Part shown: positions 54,964 through 63,799 of the stretch, one piece after another
Position numbering within the stretch: the first letter of the stretch is position 1
Layout of the letters: every line of letters begins with the position of its first letter
Assembly (NCBI RefSeq): GCF_004341375.1
Contig: NZ_SLXO01000007.1
Coordinates: 124,001-188,000 of the forward strand
DNA: 64,000 nt
Direction of reading: 5' to 3'
Source of the DNA: Rhodothalassium salexigens DSM 2132
GTDB taxonomy: Bacteria > Pseudomonadota > Alphaproteobacteria > Sphingomonadales > Rhodothalassiaceae
Program-made: the position numbers and the translations under genes
The notes under the pieces: model-generated
Database searches by the model: none
What the model was told of the DNA's origin: nothing
The model's input: only the letters and a program-made list of their open reading frames with translations

Positions 54964-55066
54964 GATCGCCGTTCTCCCCGTCGCTGCCGGTCCGCCCGCA
55001 AATGGTGCGACCAAAAGTCGCCGCGCGCAAGACCGGCAAAGCGCGTCGGCCCACCGACCGGCGTAG

Positions 55067-55095
55067 TGGCCAAGTCCCATCGGCGACCGTATAAG
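55067..55095 (+). promoter_or_regulatory. Candidate promoter of the DUF2946-TonB operon
   Basis: TGGCCA (55067-55072), a 17-base spacer, TATAAG (55090-55095). The predicted start at about 55102 lies almost on the ATG at 55104, so this mRNA could be nearly leaderless, matching the lack of a ribosome site there. Confidence 0.35.
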
Positions 55096-55103
55096 CTTGA
55101 AGC

Positions 55104-55529
55104 ATGTGGACCCGGCGTCGATATCCGCAGCGCTCCCTGGCGCTGGTGGCGGCCCTGCTGCTGACGCTCGGCGCGGTCGGGCCCAATCTGGCCATGGCGA
55201 CGCTGGCCGCTGCCGGCGCAACGACGCGTGCCGCCGCCGGCGAGGCGCCCGGGCAACGGGTGCTGCTGTGCATGCCCGAGGGGATGCGCTGGGTGACCGT
55301 CGTCGACGGTGTCCCGGCGCCCGCCGACGACCGGGCGGACGAGCTGCCGCCCTGCCCCGGCTGTGTGCTGTCGGCGCTCGTCGGGCTGGCGCCGCCGACG
55401 CCCACCGTGCTGGCGCCGAGCGTCGAGACCGGGGCGCGCCGGCTGTGCCCCGGGGCCGACCACCGGGCGCCGCGCGGCCCGCCGGCCACCGAACACGGCG
55501 CCCGCGCCCCACCCCGCTCCCGCGTCTGA
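55104..55529 (+). CDS. DUF2946-like exported protein
   Basis: 141 residues. A twin-basic start and hydrophobic stretch (residues 11-30) give a signal peptide or anchor. The mature part has the DUF2946 pattern: VLLCMPEGMRWVTVV followed by ELPPCPGCVLSALVG with a C-P-X-C motif. DUF2946 genes are often beside TonB-dependent receptors linked to copper, as here. The C-terminus is Pro/Arg-rich. It precedes the receptor by 153 bp in the same direction. Confidence 0.65.
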   Translation: MWTRRRYPQRSLALVAALLLTLGAVGPNLAMATLAAAGATTRAAAGEAPGQRVLLCMPEGMRWVTVVDGVPAPADDRADELPPCPGCVLSALVGLAPPTPTVLAPSVETGARRLCPGADHRAPRGPPATEHGARAPPRSRV

Positions 55530-55682
55530 CCGTCGCCAAGCCGCAGCGCATCGCGCCGTCCGTGTTCACCACGCCCACCTGACCGACCGCCCGAGCGTCG
55601 CCCGCGCGTCGTCGGTTGAGGACCGGGCCCGAACCGGGCGGCGGCGCGGCGCCCCCGTCTGTCCGTTCGAGGAGCCCTCCCC

Positions 55683-58040
55683 GTGATCGCCCCCGCCCGT
55701 ATCGACGCCCGTATCGACGCCCGTATCGGCGCCCATATCAGCGCCCGTCCGCGCCGCCTTGCCCCCGGGTCCCAAATCGCGTCCCAGAGCGCGCCCCAGA
55801 CCGCGCGCCTCAGCGCCCCCCTGGTCCCGATCGAGCCCCGTTCGCCGGTCGCCCCCCATGCTCCAATTGAGCCGGAGCGCGCGGCGCTTCGCCGGTGCCG
55901 GGTCGCCCGAACCAGCCACTCCGCCAATCACTGGGCCGGCAACTGGGCCAGCCGCGCGCTCGCCGTGGCGGCGCTGTTGGCCGCGCCGGCCGCGGCCCTG
56001 TCGGCCGCCGAGCCGGGCCAGACGCTGGGGCCGATCGAAGAGATCGTCATCACCGCCGAGCGCCTGCGCCGCGACCGGCTGAGCGTGGCACCGATGGCCG
56101 CGCCCAGCCTGGCCGCCGACACCGCCGCCGCGCTTGAGCGGGTGCCGGGCGGCGCGGTCAACGCGCTCGGGCCATTGTCGGGCCAGGTGCAACTGCGCGG
56201 CCTGTCGTCGACCCGGCTCGCCGTGCGCGTCGACGGCCAGGCGATCGCCTCGGGCGGGCCCAATCTGATGGACCCGCCGCTGCACTATGCGCCGCGCCCG
56301 CTGGTGGACCGGCTGGAGGTGGTGCGCGGCATCGCCCCGGTCAGCGCCGGGCCGGGCCTCGGCGGCGCGGTCGACGCCAAGCTCAAACGCAGCCACTTCG
56401 CCGACGCCGACGCCGACCGCGGCGTCAAGGCCGACCTGACGGTGCGCGGTCAGTCGGTCGACCGGGGCTTCCAGGGCGGCGGCATGGTCGCCCTGGCCGA
56501 CCGGCGATACCGCGCCCATGTGCTCGGCTCTTATGAGCGCGGCGGCGACTATCGCTTTCCCGGCGGCCGGGTGCGGGCGACCCGCTACCAACGCGCCAGC
56601 GCCGGCCTCGGCGGCGGCGTGCGCGTGGGCGCCGACCACCGCCTCGGTGCGCAATATCGCTATGTGGACACCGCGACCACCGGCACGCCGGCGCTCGGCT
56701 CCGACATCCGCTTCTTCCACACCCATCTGGGCCGCGCCGATTATGCCGGGCAATGGGGCGCCTGGGCGGTGGCGGGTCGGGTCGATGTGGGCCGGGTCGA
56801 CCATGGCATGGCCAACACGCTGCTGCGCCCCGACCCCGGCGCGCGCGCCCGGCGCAGCCTGCCCGCCGACAGCCGCTCGCTCGGCTACAAGGTGAGCGCG
56901 GCGCGCGGCCTTGGCCCCGGCCGGCTGACCCTGGGCACCGACGGCGACCGCCGCCGCCACGACCTGACCATCACCAACCCCGCCAATGCCGACTTTCGGG
57001 TCGCGAGCTTCGTCGACGCCCGCGTCCGCCAGGCCGGCGCCTTCGTCGACTACGCCGCCGACGCCGAGCCGGTGCATTTGAGCGCCGGCCTGCGCGTCGA
57101 CCATTGGACCAGCGACGCCGGCGCGGTTGCCGCCGGGCCGGCCGTGCCGCCGCCGGTCCAGGGGCTGGCCGCCGCGTTCAACGCCCAAGACCGGCGCCGC
57201 ACCGACACCGACTGGGCGGCGAGCGCCCGGCTCGGCGTCGACCTCACCGACAGCCTCACCGGGACGCTGGCCGGCGGCCGCCAGACCCGGGCGCCCCTGT
57301 TCGTCGAGCGCTATGCCTGGCTGCCGTTGCCGGTCAGCGGCGGGCTCGCCGACGGCAACATCTATGTGGGCGATGTGGACCTGACGCCGGAAGTGGCGCA
57401 CACGGTCGAGGGCGGGCTCGACTGGGCCACCGAGCGGGTGCTGATCTCGCCCCGGATCTATGCCCGGTGGGTCGACGGCTTCATCCAGGGCGTGCCGGTG
57501 GACGCCACGCCGGGGCTGGCGGACAGCCCGGTCGAGCGGATCGCGGCCATGAACGGCGACCCGACGCCGCTGCGCTTCGCCAATGTGCCGGCGCTGTTCT
57601 ATGGGCTCGACGCGCAGATCGCGGTCAAGCTCGGCGCGCACTGGCTGGCCGACGCGGTGGTCGGCCATGTGCGCGCCAAGCGCCGCGACATCGACGAGCC
57701 GCTCTATCGCATCCAGCCCGCCCGCGCGACGCTGGGCCTGACCTATGAGCGGGGCGCCTGGACGCTGCGCGCCGAGGGGGTGATGGTGGCCCGCCAGACG
57801 CGGGTGTCGCGCACGCTGGAGGAACCGGCGACCGGGGGCTATGCGCTGGTCAATCTGTCGAGCCAATGGCGCGCGAACGACCAGGTGGCGGTGCGCGCGG
57901 GGCTCGAAAACCTGACCGACCGGCGCTATGACCAGCATCTGGCGGGCTTCAACCGGGTCGCCGGCAGCGATGTGGGCTTGGGCGCGCGCCTGCCCGGTCG
58001 CGGCCGCGGCGGCTATGTCGAGGTGCAATGGACCTACTAG
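55683..58040 (+). CDS. TonB-dependent outer membrane receptor
   Basis: 785 residues. Start: GTG at 55683, 8 bases after GAGGAG. Residues 1-85 are an unusual extension beginning with a degenerate four-fold 12-bp repeat (RIDARIDARIGA). A signal-peptide-like segment lies at about 88-108 (RALAVAALLAAPAAALSA). A TonB-box-like EEIVITAERLRRDR follows, then the plug (GGAVNALGPLSGQVQLRGLSSTRLAVRVDGQ and PLVDRLEVVRGIAPVSAGPGLGGAVD) and a 22-strand barrel ending in the C-terminal strand GYVEVQWTY. The DUF2946 neighbour suggests a metal such as copper, but no ligand motif is decisive. Confidence 0.92.
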   Translation: MIAPARIDARIDARIGAHISARPRRLAPGSQIASQSAPQTARLSAPLVPIEPRSPVAPHAPIEPERAALRRCRVARTSHSANHWAGNWASRALAVAALLAAPAAALSAAEPGQTLGPIEEIVITAERLRRDRLSVAPMAAPSLAADTAAALERVPGGAVNALGPLSGQVQLRGLSSTRLAVRVDGQAIASGGPNLMDPPLHYAPRPLVDRLEVVRGIAPVSAGPGLGGAVDAKLKRSHFADADADRGVKADLTVRGQSVDRGFQGGGMVALADRRYRAHVLGSYERGGDYRFPGGRVRATRYQRASAGLGGGVRVGADHRLGAQYRYVDTATTGTPALGSDIRFFHTHLGRADYAGQWGAWAVAGRVDVGRVDHGMANTLLRPDPGARARRSLPADSRSLGYKVSAARGLGPGRLTLGTDGDRRRHDLTITNPANADFRVASFVDARVRQAGAFVDYAADAEPVHLSAGLRVDHWTSDAGAVAAGPAVPPPVQGLAAAFNAQDRRRTDTDWAASARLGVDLTDSLTGTLAGGRQTRAPLFVERYAWLPLPVSGGLADGNIYVGDVDLTPEVAHTVEGGLDWATERVLISPRIYARWVDGFIQGVPVDATPGLADSPVERIAAMNGDPTPLRFANVPALFYGLDAQIAVKLGAHWLADAVVGHVRAKRRDIDEPLYRIQPARATLGLTYERGAWTLRAEGVMVARQTRVSRTLEEPATGGYALVNLSSQWRANDQVAVRAGLENLTDRRYDQHLAGFNRVAGSDVGLGARLPGRGRGGYVEVQWTY

Positions 58041-58282
58041 ACCCCAAGACGGTACCCGAACGGGTGGTCAAGCGCTCGGTGCGGGTCGCCGGACACCGCA
58101 CCAGCGTGACCCTGGAAGCGGCGTTCTGGCCGGTGCTGATCGGCTTGGCCGAGGCGCGCGGCCAGTCGCTCGACGCCCTGGTGACCGAGGTGGACGCCGC
58201 GCGCCGGGGCAATCTGTCGAGCGCGCTGCGGGTGTTCGTGCTCCGCGCCCTGCGCGACGCCGCCCCGGATGCCCACCACTGA
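58028..58282 (+). CDS. RHH_4-family ribbon-helix-helix protein
   Basis: 84 residues. The sequence KRSVRVAGHRTSVTLEAAFWPVLIGLAEARGQSLDALVTEVDAARRGNLSSALRVFVLRAL is a close fit to the RHH_4 family found widely in Alphaproteobacteria. It would bind DNA as a dimer through the first strand (RSVRVAGHRTSV). It overlaps the TonB receptor gene by 13 bp, so it is probably translated from the same mRNA. Such proteins have no assigned target. Confidence 0.9.
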   Translation: MDLLDPKTVPERVVKRSVRVAGHRTSVTLEAAFWPVLIGLAEARGQSLDALVTEVDAARRGNLSSALRVFVLRALRDAAPDAHH

Positions 58283-58352
58283 CACCAGAACCCACGAACC
58301 CCGCCGTCCGCAGGGACGACGGGGCCACGGGCGCGGCCGGCTCGGCTGGGGG

Positions 58353-58416
58353 GCCGGCTGGACTGGGAGCCGGCTGGACTGGGAGCCGGCTGGATTGGGA
58401 GCCGGCTGGATTGGGA
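58353..58416. repeat. 16-bp tandem repeat, four copies
   Basis: The unit GCCGGCTGGACTGGGA is repeated at 58353, 58369, 58385 and 58401 (C to T at one position in the last two), with a partial fifth. It lies between the RHH gene and the 41-codon gene and is not coding in any supported frame. Confidence 0.9.
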
Positions 58417-58458
58417 GCCGGCTCGACCGGGGACTGGGCGGCCTGCCGCGCGGGGGGA

Positions 58459-58584
58459 TCAGCCGTTGACGCGGCCTTGCAACCGGCGGGCGCGGCGGCT
58501 GCGGCGCACGGTGTAGAGGCTGGCCGGGCGCGGCGGGGTGATTTGGCCGGCGGTGGACTGGGTGGCGGTTTGGGTCGTGAACAT
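58459..58584 (-). CDS. Small basic protein of 41 residues, unknown function
   Basis: A short frame with a strong ribosome site: AGGAGA ends 6 bases before the ATG at 58584. The N-terminal half is Thr/Gln/Ser/Pro-rich; the C-terminal half is strongly basic (TVRRSRRARRLQGRV). I do not recognise it. It is preceded by a leader of up to 180 nt that is nearly devoid of T on the sense strand and contains a 19-bp near-exact direct repeat (58681-58699 and 58707-58725), and by a TATACAT element within a palindrome. The spacing and leader suggest a real, regulated small gene, perhaps RNA- or DNA-binding. Confidence 0.6.
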   Translation of the reverse strand: MFTTQTATQSTAGQITPPRPASLYTVRRSRRARRLQGRVNG

Positions 58585-58764
58585 GGTCTGTCTCCTATCC
58601 AGGGGTTCGGTCGGGTCCGTCGCTTGCTGTCGTGTCTCAGGGCTCTTGGGGGCCTTGGGGTGGCCGCTCTGGTGTCTTGGTCGCTGGGGTCGTGTTTTGG
58701 TCTCGCTCGCTGGGGTCGTGTCTTGCTCGCTGTCGGGCTCGGGCTTGGTGCCGCTTTATCGCCT

Positions 58765-58790
58765 TGGTGTACTAGGTATGTATAACACCA
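58765..58790 (-). promoter_or_regulatory. Palindrome overlapping a candidate promoter of the 41-codon gene
   Basis: TGGTGT-N14-ACACCA forms a perfect 6-14-6 dyad in an AT-rich patch. Read on the minus strand it contains TATACAT, a possible -10, with TTGATC about 15 bases upstream. The only downstream gene on that strand is the 41-codon gene about 180 nt away. Confidence 0.5.
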
Positions 58791-58881
58791 GGTCGGCAAG
58801 ATCAAGGGCGACCGGACCCGGCGGCGCCAAAAAACGCGAAACGGGAGAGATAATAGCGGGTTGCGAGGTGCCGGCTGTGGC

Positions 58882-60726
58882 TCAGCGGCGGCTGGGGGCC
58901 GGGGTCGACAGGCCGCCCTGGGCTTCGAGCAGCGCGCGGTTATAGGCTTCGAGCACATCGGTGTGGTGGAGCATGCCGACCAGCGCCGGTTCGTCCACCG
59001 ACTGGACCACCGGCAGGCTGTCGTCGCCGCTGTTCTCCATGCGCAACAGGCCGGTGCCGAGCGGCTCGTCGGCGGCCAGGAAGCCCGGGTCCGGCCGGCA
59101 CAGATCGCGCGCCACCGGCGGCTCGCCGTCGCGCGCCCAGCGCTCGGCATCGATCATGCGCCCCAGCGAGACCACGCCCAACAGCCGCCCGGCACTGTCC
59201 ACCACCGGCAGCTTGGTGCCCTCATGCGCCATGATCATGGCCCGCACATGGTCGTAGCCGTCGTCCTCGTGGACCACGGCGAAGTCGGCGCGCATGGCGG
59301 CGCGCACCGGCGTGGCGCGCAGCAGATGGGTGGCCTTGCCGCCCTCCAATTGGATGCCGCGCTGCTCCAGTTGCAGGATAAACAGCGACGGGCGGTAGAA
59401 AAGCTGGGTGATCAGGCTGGCGATGGCGCTGGCGATCATCACCGCGATGGTCACCTCGTAATTGCCGGTCAGTTCGAACACGATCAGCATGGTGGAGATC
59501 GGCGCGCCGAGCACCGCCGAAGCCACCGCCGCCATGCCGACGATGGCATAGACGCCCGACGACGAGACCGCCGCATCCGGGCCCGTCTGCGCCACCAGGG
59601 CGGCGAGCCCGAGCCCGAAGGCGCCGCCGGTGATGGCGCCCAGAAACAGCGACGGCGAGAACACCCCGCCGCCGAACCGACAGGCCAGGCACAAGGATGT
59701 GGCCAAGACCTTGAGCGGGATCAGCACCAACAACAGCGACAAGGCCAACTCGCCGTCGAGCGTCTTGGTGGTGGTCTCGTAGGAGACGCCCAACAGTTCG
59801 GGCGCATAGAGTGCCACGCCGCCCATGAACAGCCCGGCCACCGGCGGCAACGCCCAGTCGGGCAGCGGCACCAAGCGCTGGCGCAACCGCTCCGCGCCGA
59901 TGACGGCAGCCATGAACGCGATGCCCACGGCCGCACTGACCAACCCCAACAGCAGGAAGGCCGGGAATTCCCAGAATGACAGGATTTCGAGCGGCGGCAC
60001 GGTGAACGCCGGATTGTCGCCCAGATGGGCGCGGGTGACCACGGTGCCGGCAACACCGGCGACCACCACCGGCGCCCAAACATGCAGGGTGTAATGGCCG
60101 ACCACCACTTCGAGCGCGAACAAAACCCCGGCAATGGGCGCGTTGAAGCTGGCCGCCACCGCGCTTGCCGCCCCGCAGCCGAGCAGCGTGCGGCTCAGGC
60201 TCGCCGACAGGTGCAGGCGCCGGGCGATCCAACTGGCGAGCGTGGCGCCGGCGTGGACCATCGGCCCCTCGCGCCCGGTCGACGCGCCGGTGCCGAGCGC
60301 GGTCGCCGCCGCCAGCACCGAGCCCGCGCCGGTGCGCAGGTCGATCCGGCCCTCGCGCAGCGACACCGCCTCCATCACCTCGGCGACACCGTGCGGCCGG
60401 CCGGCCGGCACCACAAAACGCAGGATCAGCGCGATCGCCACGCTGCCGGCAACCGGCCAGGCCATCAGCCGCCAAGCCGGCTGCTGCGCCACCGCCTCGA
60501 CCAGACGTTCGTGTTCAGCTTCGAAGCCGATCCATTGCAAAGCATCGATCCAGGCACGGAAACCGAGCGCCAGATAGGCCACCGACACGCCGATGGCGAG
60601 GGCGAGCACGAACAACACCGCCTGGTCCCAGCGCACCCCGGCGTCGGCCCGCAACAAGCGGCGGATCAGCACGGTCACATCGAACGCGCGCCGGCGTTGT
60701 TGGTCCTGCCCGGCAGGATCGGTCAT
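58882..60726 (-). CDS. CLC-type chloride channel/antiporter with CBS pair
   Basis: 614 residues from the ATG at 60726; a GTG at 60828 would add 34 polar residues. About ten or more membrane helices. Selectivity-filter regions: TGREGPMVHAGATLASW (with the gating Glu of GREGP) and GGGVFSPSLFLGAITGG. The first-filter GSGIP is replaced by GRPHG in VPAGRPHGVAEVMEAV, as in some longer bacterial CLCs. Two CBS domains form the C-terminus (about 480-610), with LPVVDSAGRLLGVVSL and LPVVQSVDEPALVGMLH. The Glu suggests proton-coupled exchange. Confidence 0.94.
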   Translation of the reverse strand: MTDPAGQDQQRRRAFDVTVLIRRLLRADAGVRWDQAVLFVLALAIGVSVAYLALGFRAWIDALQWIGFEAEHERLVEAVAQQPAWRLMAWPVAGSVAIALILRFVVPAGRPHGVAEVMEAVSLREGRIDLRTGAGSVLAAATALGTGASTGREGPMVHAGATLASWIARRLHLSASLSRTLLGCGAASAVAASFNAPIAGVLFALEVVVGHYTLHVWAPVVVAGVAGTVVTRAHLGDNPAFTVPPLEILSFWEFPAFLLLGLVSAAVGIAFMAAVIGAERLRQRLVPLPDWALPPVAGLFMGGVALYAPELLGVSYETTTKTLDGELALSLLLVLIPLKVLATSLCLACRFGGGVFSPSLFLGAITGGAFGLGLAALVAQTGPDAAVSSSGVYAIVGMAAVASAVLGAPISTMLIVFELTGNYEVTIAVMIASAIASLITQLFYRPSLFILQLEQRGIQLEGGKATHLLRATPVRAAMRADFAVVHEDDGYDHVRAMIMAHEGTKLPVVDSAGRLLGVVSLGRMIDAERWARDGEPPVARDLCRPDPGFLAADEPLGTGLLRMENSGDDSLPVVQSVDEPALVGMLHHTDVLEAYNRALLEAQGGLSTPAPSRR

Positions 60727-60880
60727 GGACACCCCAAGGCTTGGCCGGCCGGACAGGGACGCCGGACCGGTCTCATCCGATGCGCCGTCCCGCCCGAGCG
60801 TACCGCGGGCAGGATCGCCGACACTCACATGATGTGCCTTGTATCGAACCGCCCGACGCCGGGGTCAAGGTTGCCAGGGC

Positions 60881-61162
60881 TCAGGCGCTCTGCAGCCCCG
60901 CCACGCGCCGCACCTTGAAGCGGTAGTCGAGGCCCGGCGGATCGCCTTCATATGCGACCATGGCATGCCACCGCCCGGCGCGCGGTACCGTCACCGTGGC
61001 CGGAAAGAAGCAGGTGAACCCACCAAGGAACTCATACCCCAATCCGCGCTTGTACAAATTATAGTTAAATTCATCCATGACACGAATTGTGCCTTGATGG
61101 GTTGAGTCAATGATCAACATGTCACCGCTGCGGAAATGACCGCTCGTTTCAACCACCGTCAT
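60881..61162 (-). CDS. DUF1883 domain protein
   Basis: 93 residues. The pattern SGDMLIIDSTHQGTIRVMDEFNYNLYKRGLGYEFLGGFTCFFPATVTVPRAGRWHAMVAYEG fits DUF1883, a small beta-rich domain of unknown role that is sometimes joined to TIR domains in other proteins. Here it is alone. It is upstream of the chloride channel gene on the same strand, separated by about 150 bp. Confidence 0.85.
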   Translation of the reverse strand: MTVVETSGHFRSGDMLIIDSTHQGTIRVMDEFNYNLYKRGLGYEFLGGFTCFFPATVTVPRAGRWHAMVAYEGDPPGLDYRFKVRRVAGLQSA

Positions 61163-61406
61163 TCGTCTTCCCCAACGCCTGTTATCGCTGCCCGGTTAAT
61201 GGTCCGTGGCCCTTGATCCCTCGACCGATGGTCCCTGGCGTTTTGGCCGCCCGGCACGCTGACCTGTTGGGCGGCGACGCAAGGGACAGTACCAGCATAG
61301 AGCGACTAGAATCGTAATCAAACAAAAATTCCGTCGCTCAAGTGTGTCCGTCACGTTCGGCCAAGTTGCGACGAGATCGCGATCTACGCCGCACTCGATT
61401 AATTCG

Positions 61407-61421
61407 TTAACGAAGCTTTAA
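61407..61421 (+). promoter_or_regulatory. CtrA-type box TTAA-N7-TTAA
   Basis: An exact TTAA-CGAAGCT-TTAA lies in an AT-rich patch, overlapping a 12-bp palindrome TTCGTTAACGAA. This is the consensus bound by the cell-cycle regulator CtrA. It lies 50-370 bp upstream of two small frames and the histidine kinase gene, and about 250 bp upstream of the divergent DUF1883 gene. The stretch 61163-61406 contains no gene I can support. Confidence 0.55.
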
Positions 61422-61469
61422 CAGCAATAGTTGAAATGTAGACTTGAAGTGTCTTCCCAGGAGCGCCGC

Positions 61470-61655
61470 ATGTCGCCGACCGCTGCCATGGTCCGCGCCG
61501 GTCAACCGGTCCGCGATGACGCCGAAAACGGCCCGATGTCTCAGCCCAATGGGCCGGCGTGGTTGAGTCGGGGTGCGGCGGCTCGTCATCAGAAACGTCC
61601 CACCGGCGGCACGATCGACGAAGGAAACGATGCCGCACGCATATCAAATTCTTGA
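61470..61655 (+). CDS. Possible small protein (61 residues), unknown
   Basis: AGGAG lies 7 bases before the ATG at 61470. The product is polar, Ala/Arg/Gly-rich with no hydrophobic segment, and resembles no family I know. It lies just downstream of the CtrA-type box and overlaps the next small frame by 26 bp. Composition is close to random translation of GC-rich DNA, so it may not be real. Confidence 0.3.
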   Translation: MSPTAAMVRAGQPVRDDAENGPMSQPNGPAWLSRGAAARHQKRPTGGTIDEGNDAARISNS

Positions 61656-61755
61656 TGGCTCAGCGGTTTTTGCGCCCTGGCGGCCTCGCGCCGCCCCCTC
61701 TGCGCGCGTCGTTGAGCAATTCGTTTACAGTCTTGAGGTCTCTTTTTATCCTTAA
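61630..61755 (+). CDS. Possible small protein (41 residues), unknown
   Basis: AAGGAAAC directly precedes the ATG at 61630 (site to start about 5 bases). The product includes YQILDGSAVFAPWRPRA and ends in an amphipathic segment VVEQFVYSLEVSFYP. It ends 18 bp before the histidine kinase ATG, so it could be a leader frame coupled to that gene. No homologue is known to me. Confidence 0.3.
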   Translation: MPHAYQILDGSAVFAPWRPRAAPSARVVEQFVYSLEVSFYP

Positions 61756-61773
61756 AACGGTGACCAGTAAGGG

Positions 61774-63768
61774 ATGGCGCGACGGTCCATGTTAGAATCC
61801 TTGCGGATGCCCGCCGCGCTTGACGGGCCGATCTTTCACCATTCCAATGACGCGATCGTCGTCATTGACGGCAACCAGACGATCGTCGCCGCCAATCCAG
61901 CGGTCGAGGCGCTGTTCGGTTGGTCCGCGGACGATCTGATCGGGGCGTCACTTGACCGCCTGTTGCCGCTGGGCCTCAGCCGTCGCCACCAGCAGCACGT
62001 TGCGCACTACATGACCAACGCCGACGGCGCGCGCACGATGGGGCGACGCAACCATGTCTACGGGCGCCATCGCACCGGCACCGTGTTTCCCGCCGAGGCC
62101 ACCATCTTCGCCTTCACCGGCAGCGACGCGGGCCACTACGGCGCCATCGTCCGCGATCTGTCGAACCGCGTCGGCTGCCGACACCATACGGACGAGAACC
62201 GGCGGCGCTTCTATGCACTGTTCGACCTGACGTTTCAATTCATCGCGCTTCTCGACCCGGAAGGGATCGTGCTGGAAGCCAACCAGGCCGCGCTGGCGTT
62301 CATCGCGCGCCCGGCCGACGACGTCTGCGGTCGGTTCTTCACCGAGACCGCCTGGTTCGACGGTCATCCGGAATCGCGCGACAGGATGCTGGAGGCCATG
62401 CGCCGGGCACAGCGGGGCGAAGTGATCCACGGTCGGCTCACCCATCGGCGCTGGGATGGCGAAGACAGGGTCTTCGACTTCACCGTCCGGCCGAGTTACG
62501 ATGCCCAGGGCAACCTGCAATACCTGATCCCCGAAGCCCACGACATCACCGAGATCGATCGCGCCAACAAGGCCCTCGAACGCAGCGAAGAGCATCTACG
62601 CAATGCCCAGAGCATCGCGCGGATCGGCAACTGGATCTGGGACATTCGAACCAATGACATCCAGTGGTCGCCGGGCCTTTATGAAATCCTCGGCCTTCCC
62701 CAGACCGGCCGCTTGCCGTCCTACGACGTCTACATGGCGTGCGTGCATCCCGACGATCGCGACGCGCTGGAACACGAGGTTCGCTGTTCGGTGCGCGAGG
62801 GCGACACCTTTAGCAGCGATCATCGGATCATCCGGCCGGACGGCACCGAGCGCGTGCTCTATCATGTGGCCAAGGTCCAACGCGACGACGAGGGGCGCGC
62901 GCTGGTGATGGAAGGCGTCGCCCAGGACGTGACCGAGGTCCGGGCCAACGAACGCACCTTGATCGAGGCGCGCCGGCAGGCCGAGGCGCTGAGCCAGGCC
63001 AAGTCGCAGTTCCTCTCCACCATCAGCCACGAACTGCGCACGCCGCTCAACGCCATCATCGGGTTTTCCGAGATCCTCACCTCGGAACTGTTCGGCACCT
63101 TGGGCGACCCCTGCTATCGCGAGTATGCGGAGAACATTCGCCTCAGCGGCAAGCACCTGCTGTCGATCATCGAGACCATCCTCGACGTGTCGCGGGTCGA
63201 ACAGGGCCGGATCGTGCTGTGCGAAACCGAGACCACGCCGCGCGCTCTCATCGCCTCCACCTTGTCGCTGTTGGGCGTCACCGAGGTCGACGACGCCACC
63301 GCCGAGGGGGGCAGCGGTTGCAGCGCGACGCTGGCGGCCCTGCCGGACGCCCGCGGCGAGGCGACGCCACCGCTGACCGTGACACTCACCGGCGATGCCC
63401 TCGACGCCAACATGGTCCTCGACCTGCGGCTGGCCCGTCAGATGCTGCTCAACCTGTTATCCAACAGCCGCAAGTTCAGCGACCCGGGCACGCTGATCGA
63501 GGTTATCGCCGCCTATGGCGACCAGGGCGGCGTTACCCTGACGGTCCGCGACCACGGACCGGGCATTCCCAAAGCCAAGCTGGCCACCGTCACCGAGCCG
63601 TTCACCCAGGGCGATACGCGTCTGGCGCGCTCACACGAGGGCTTGGGGCTGGGCCTGTATCTGGTGCGGACGTTCGCCGAACTGCACGGCGGGCGCCTGA
63701 GCCTCAGCCTGCCGGAAGACGGCGGCACTCAAGCGACGATCTGGTTCCCGCCCGACTGCCTGGACTGA
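61774..63768 (+). CDS. Soluble hybrid-free PAS/PAS/PAS sensor histidine kinase
   Basis: 664 residues with no membrane segments. PAS domains: about 20-130 ([36 protein letters not shown]), 145-260 ([32 protein letters not shown]), and 280-390 ([25 protein letters not shown] with a PAC motif). The HisKA domain has His419 in [17 protein letters not shown]. The ATPase domain has the N box [24 protein letters not shown] and [20 protein letters not shown]. No receiver domain or adjacent response regulator is present, so it is an orphan kinase. The start is uncertain: ATG 61774, 61789 or 61807. A CtrA-type box lies upstream. Confidence 0.93.
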   Translation: MARRSMLESLRMPAALDGPIFHHSNDAIVVIDGNQTIVAANPAVEALFGWSADDLIGASLDRLLPLGLSRRHQQHVAHYMTNADGARTMGRRNHVYGRHRTGTVFPAEATIFAFTGSDAGHYGAIVRDLSNRVGCRHHTDENRRRFYALFDLTFQFIALLDPEGIVLEANQAALAFIARPADDVCGRFFTETAWFDGHPESRDRMLEAMRRAQRGEVIHGRLTHRRWDGEDRVFDFTVRPSYDAQGNLQYLIPEAHDITEIDRANKALERSEEHLRNAQSIARIGNWIWDIRTNDIQWSPGLYEILGLPQTGRLPSYDVYMACVHPDDRDALEHEVRCSVREGDTFSSDHRIIRPDGTERVLYHVAKVQRDDEGRALVMEGVAQDVTEVRANERTLIEARRQAEALSQAKSQFLSTISHELRTPLNAIIGFSEILTSELFGTLGDPCYREYAENIRLSGKHLLSIIETILDVSRVEQGRIVLCETETTPRALIASTLSLLGVTEVDDATAEGGSGCSATLAALPDARGEATPPLTVTLTGDALDANMVLDLRLARQMLLNLLSNSRKFSDPGTLIEVIAAYGDQGGVTLTVRDHGPGIPKAKLATVTEPFTQGDTRLARSHEGLGLGLYLVRTFAELHGGRLSLSLPEDGGTQATIWFPPDCLD

Positions 63769-63799
63769 CCCGGTCACGCAGCCGTCAGGCAGCGTTGGA

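Noticed and set aside
55566-58028. Minus-strand open frame of about 820 codons opposite the TonB receptor
   Set aside because: Shadow of the receptor gene. The receptor has plug, TonB-box-like and C-terminal strand features; the antisense product has none.
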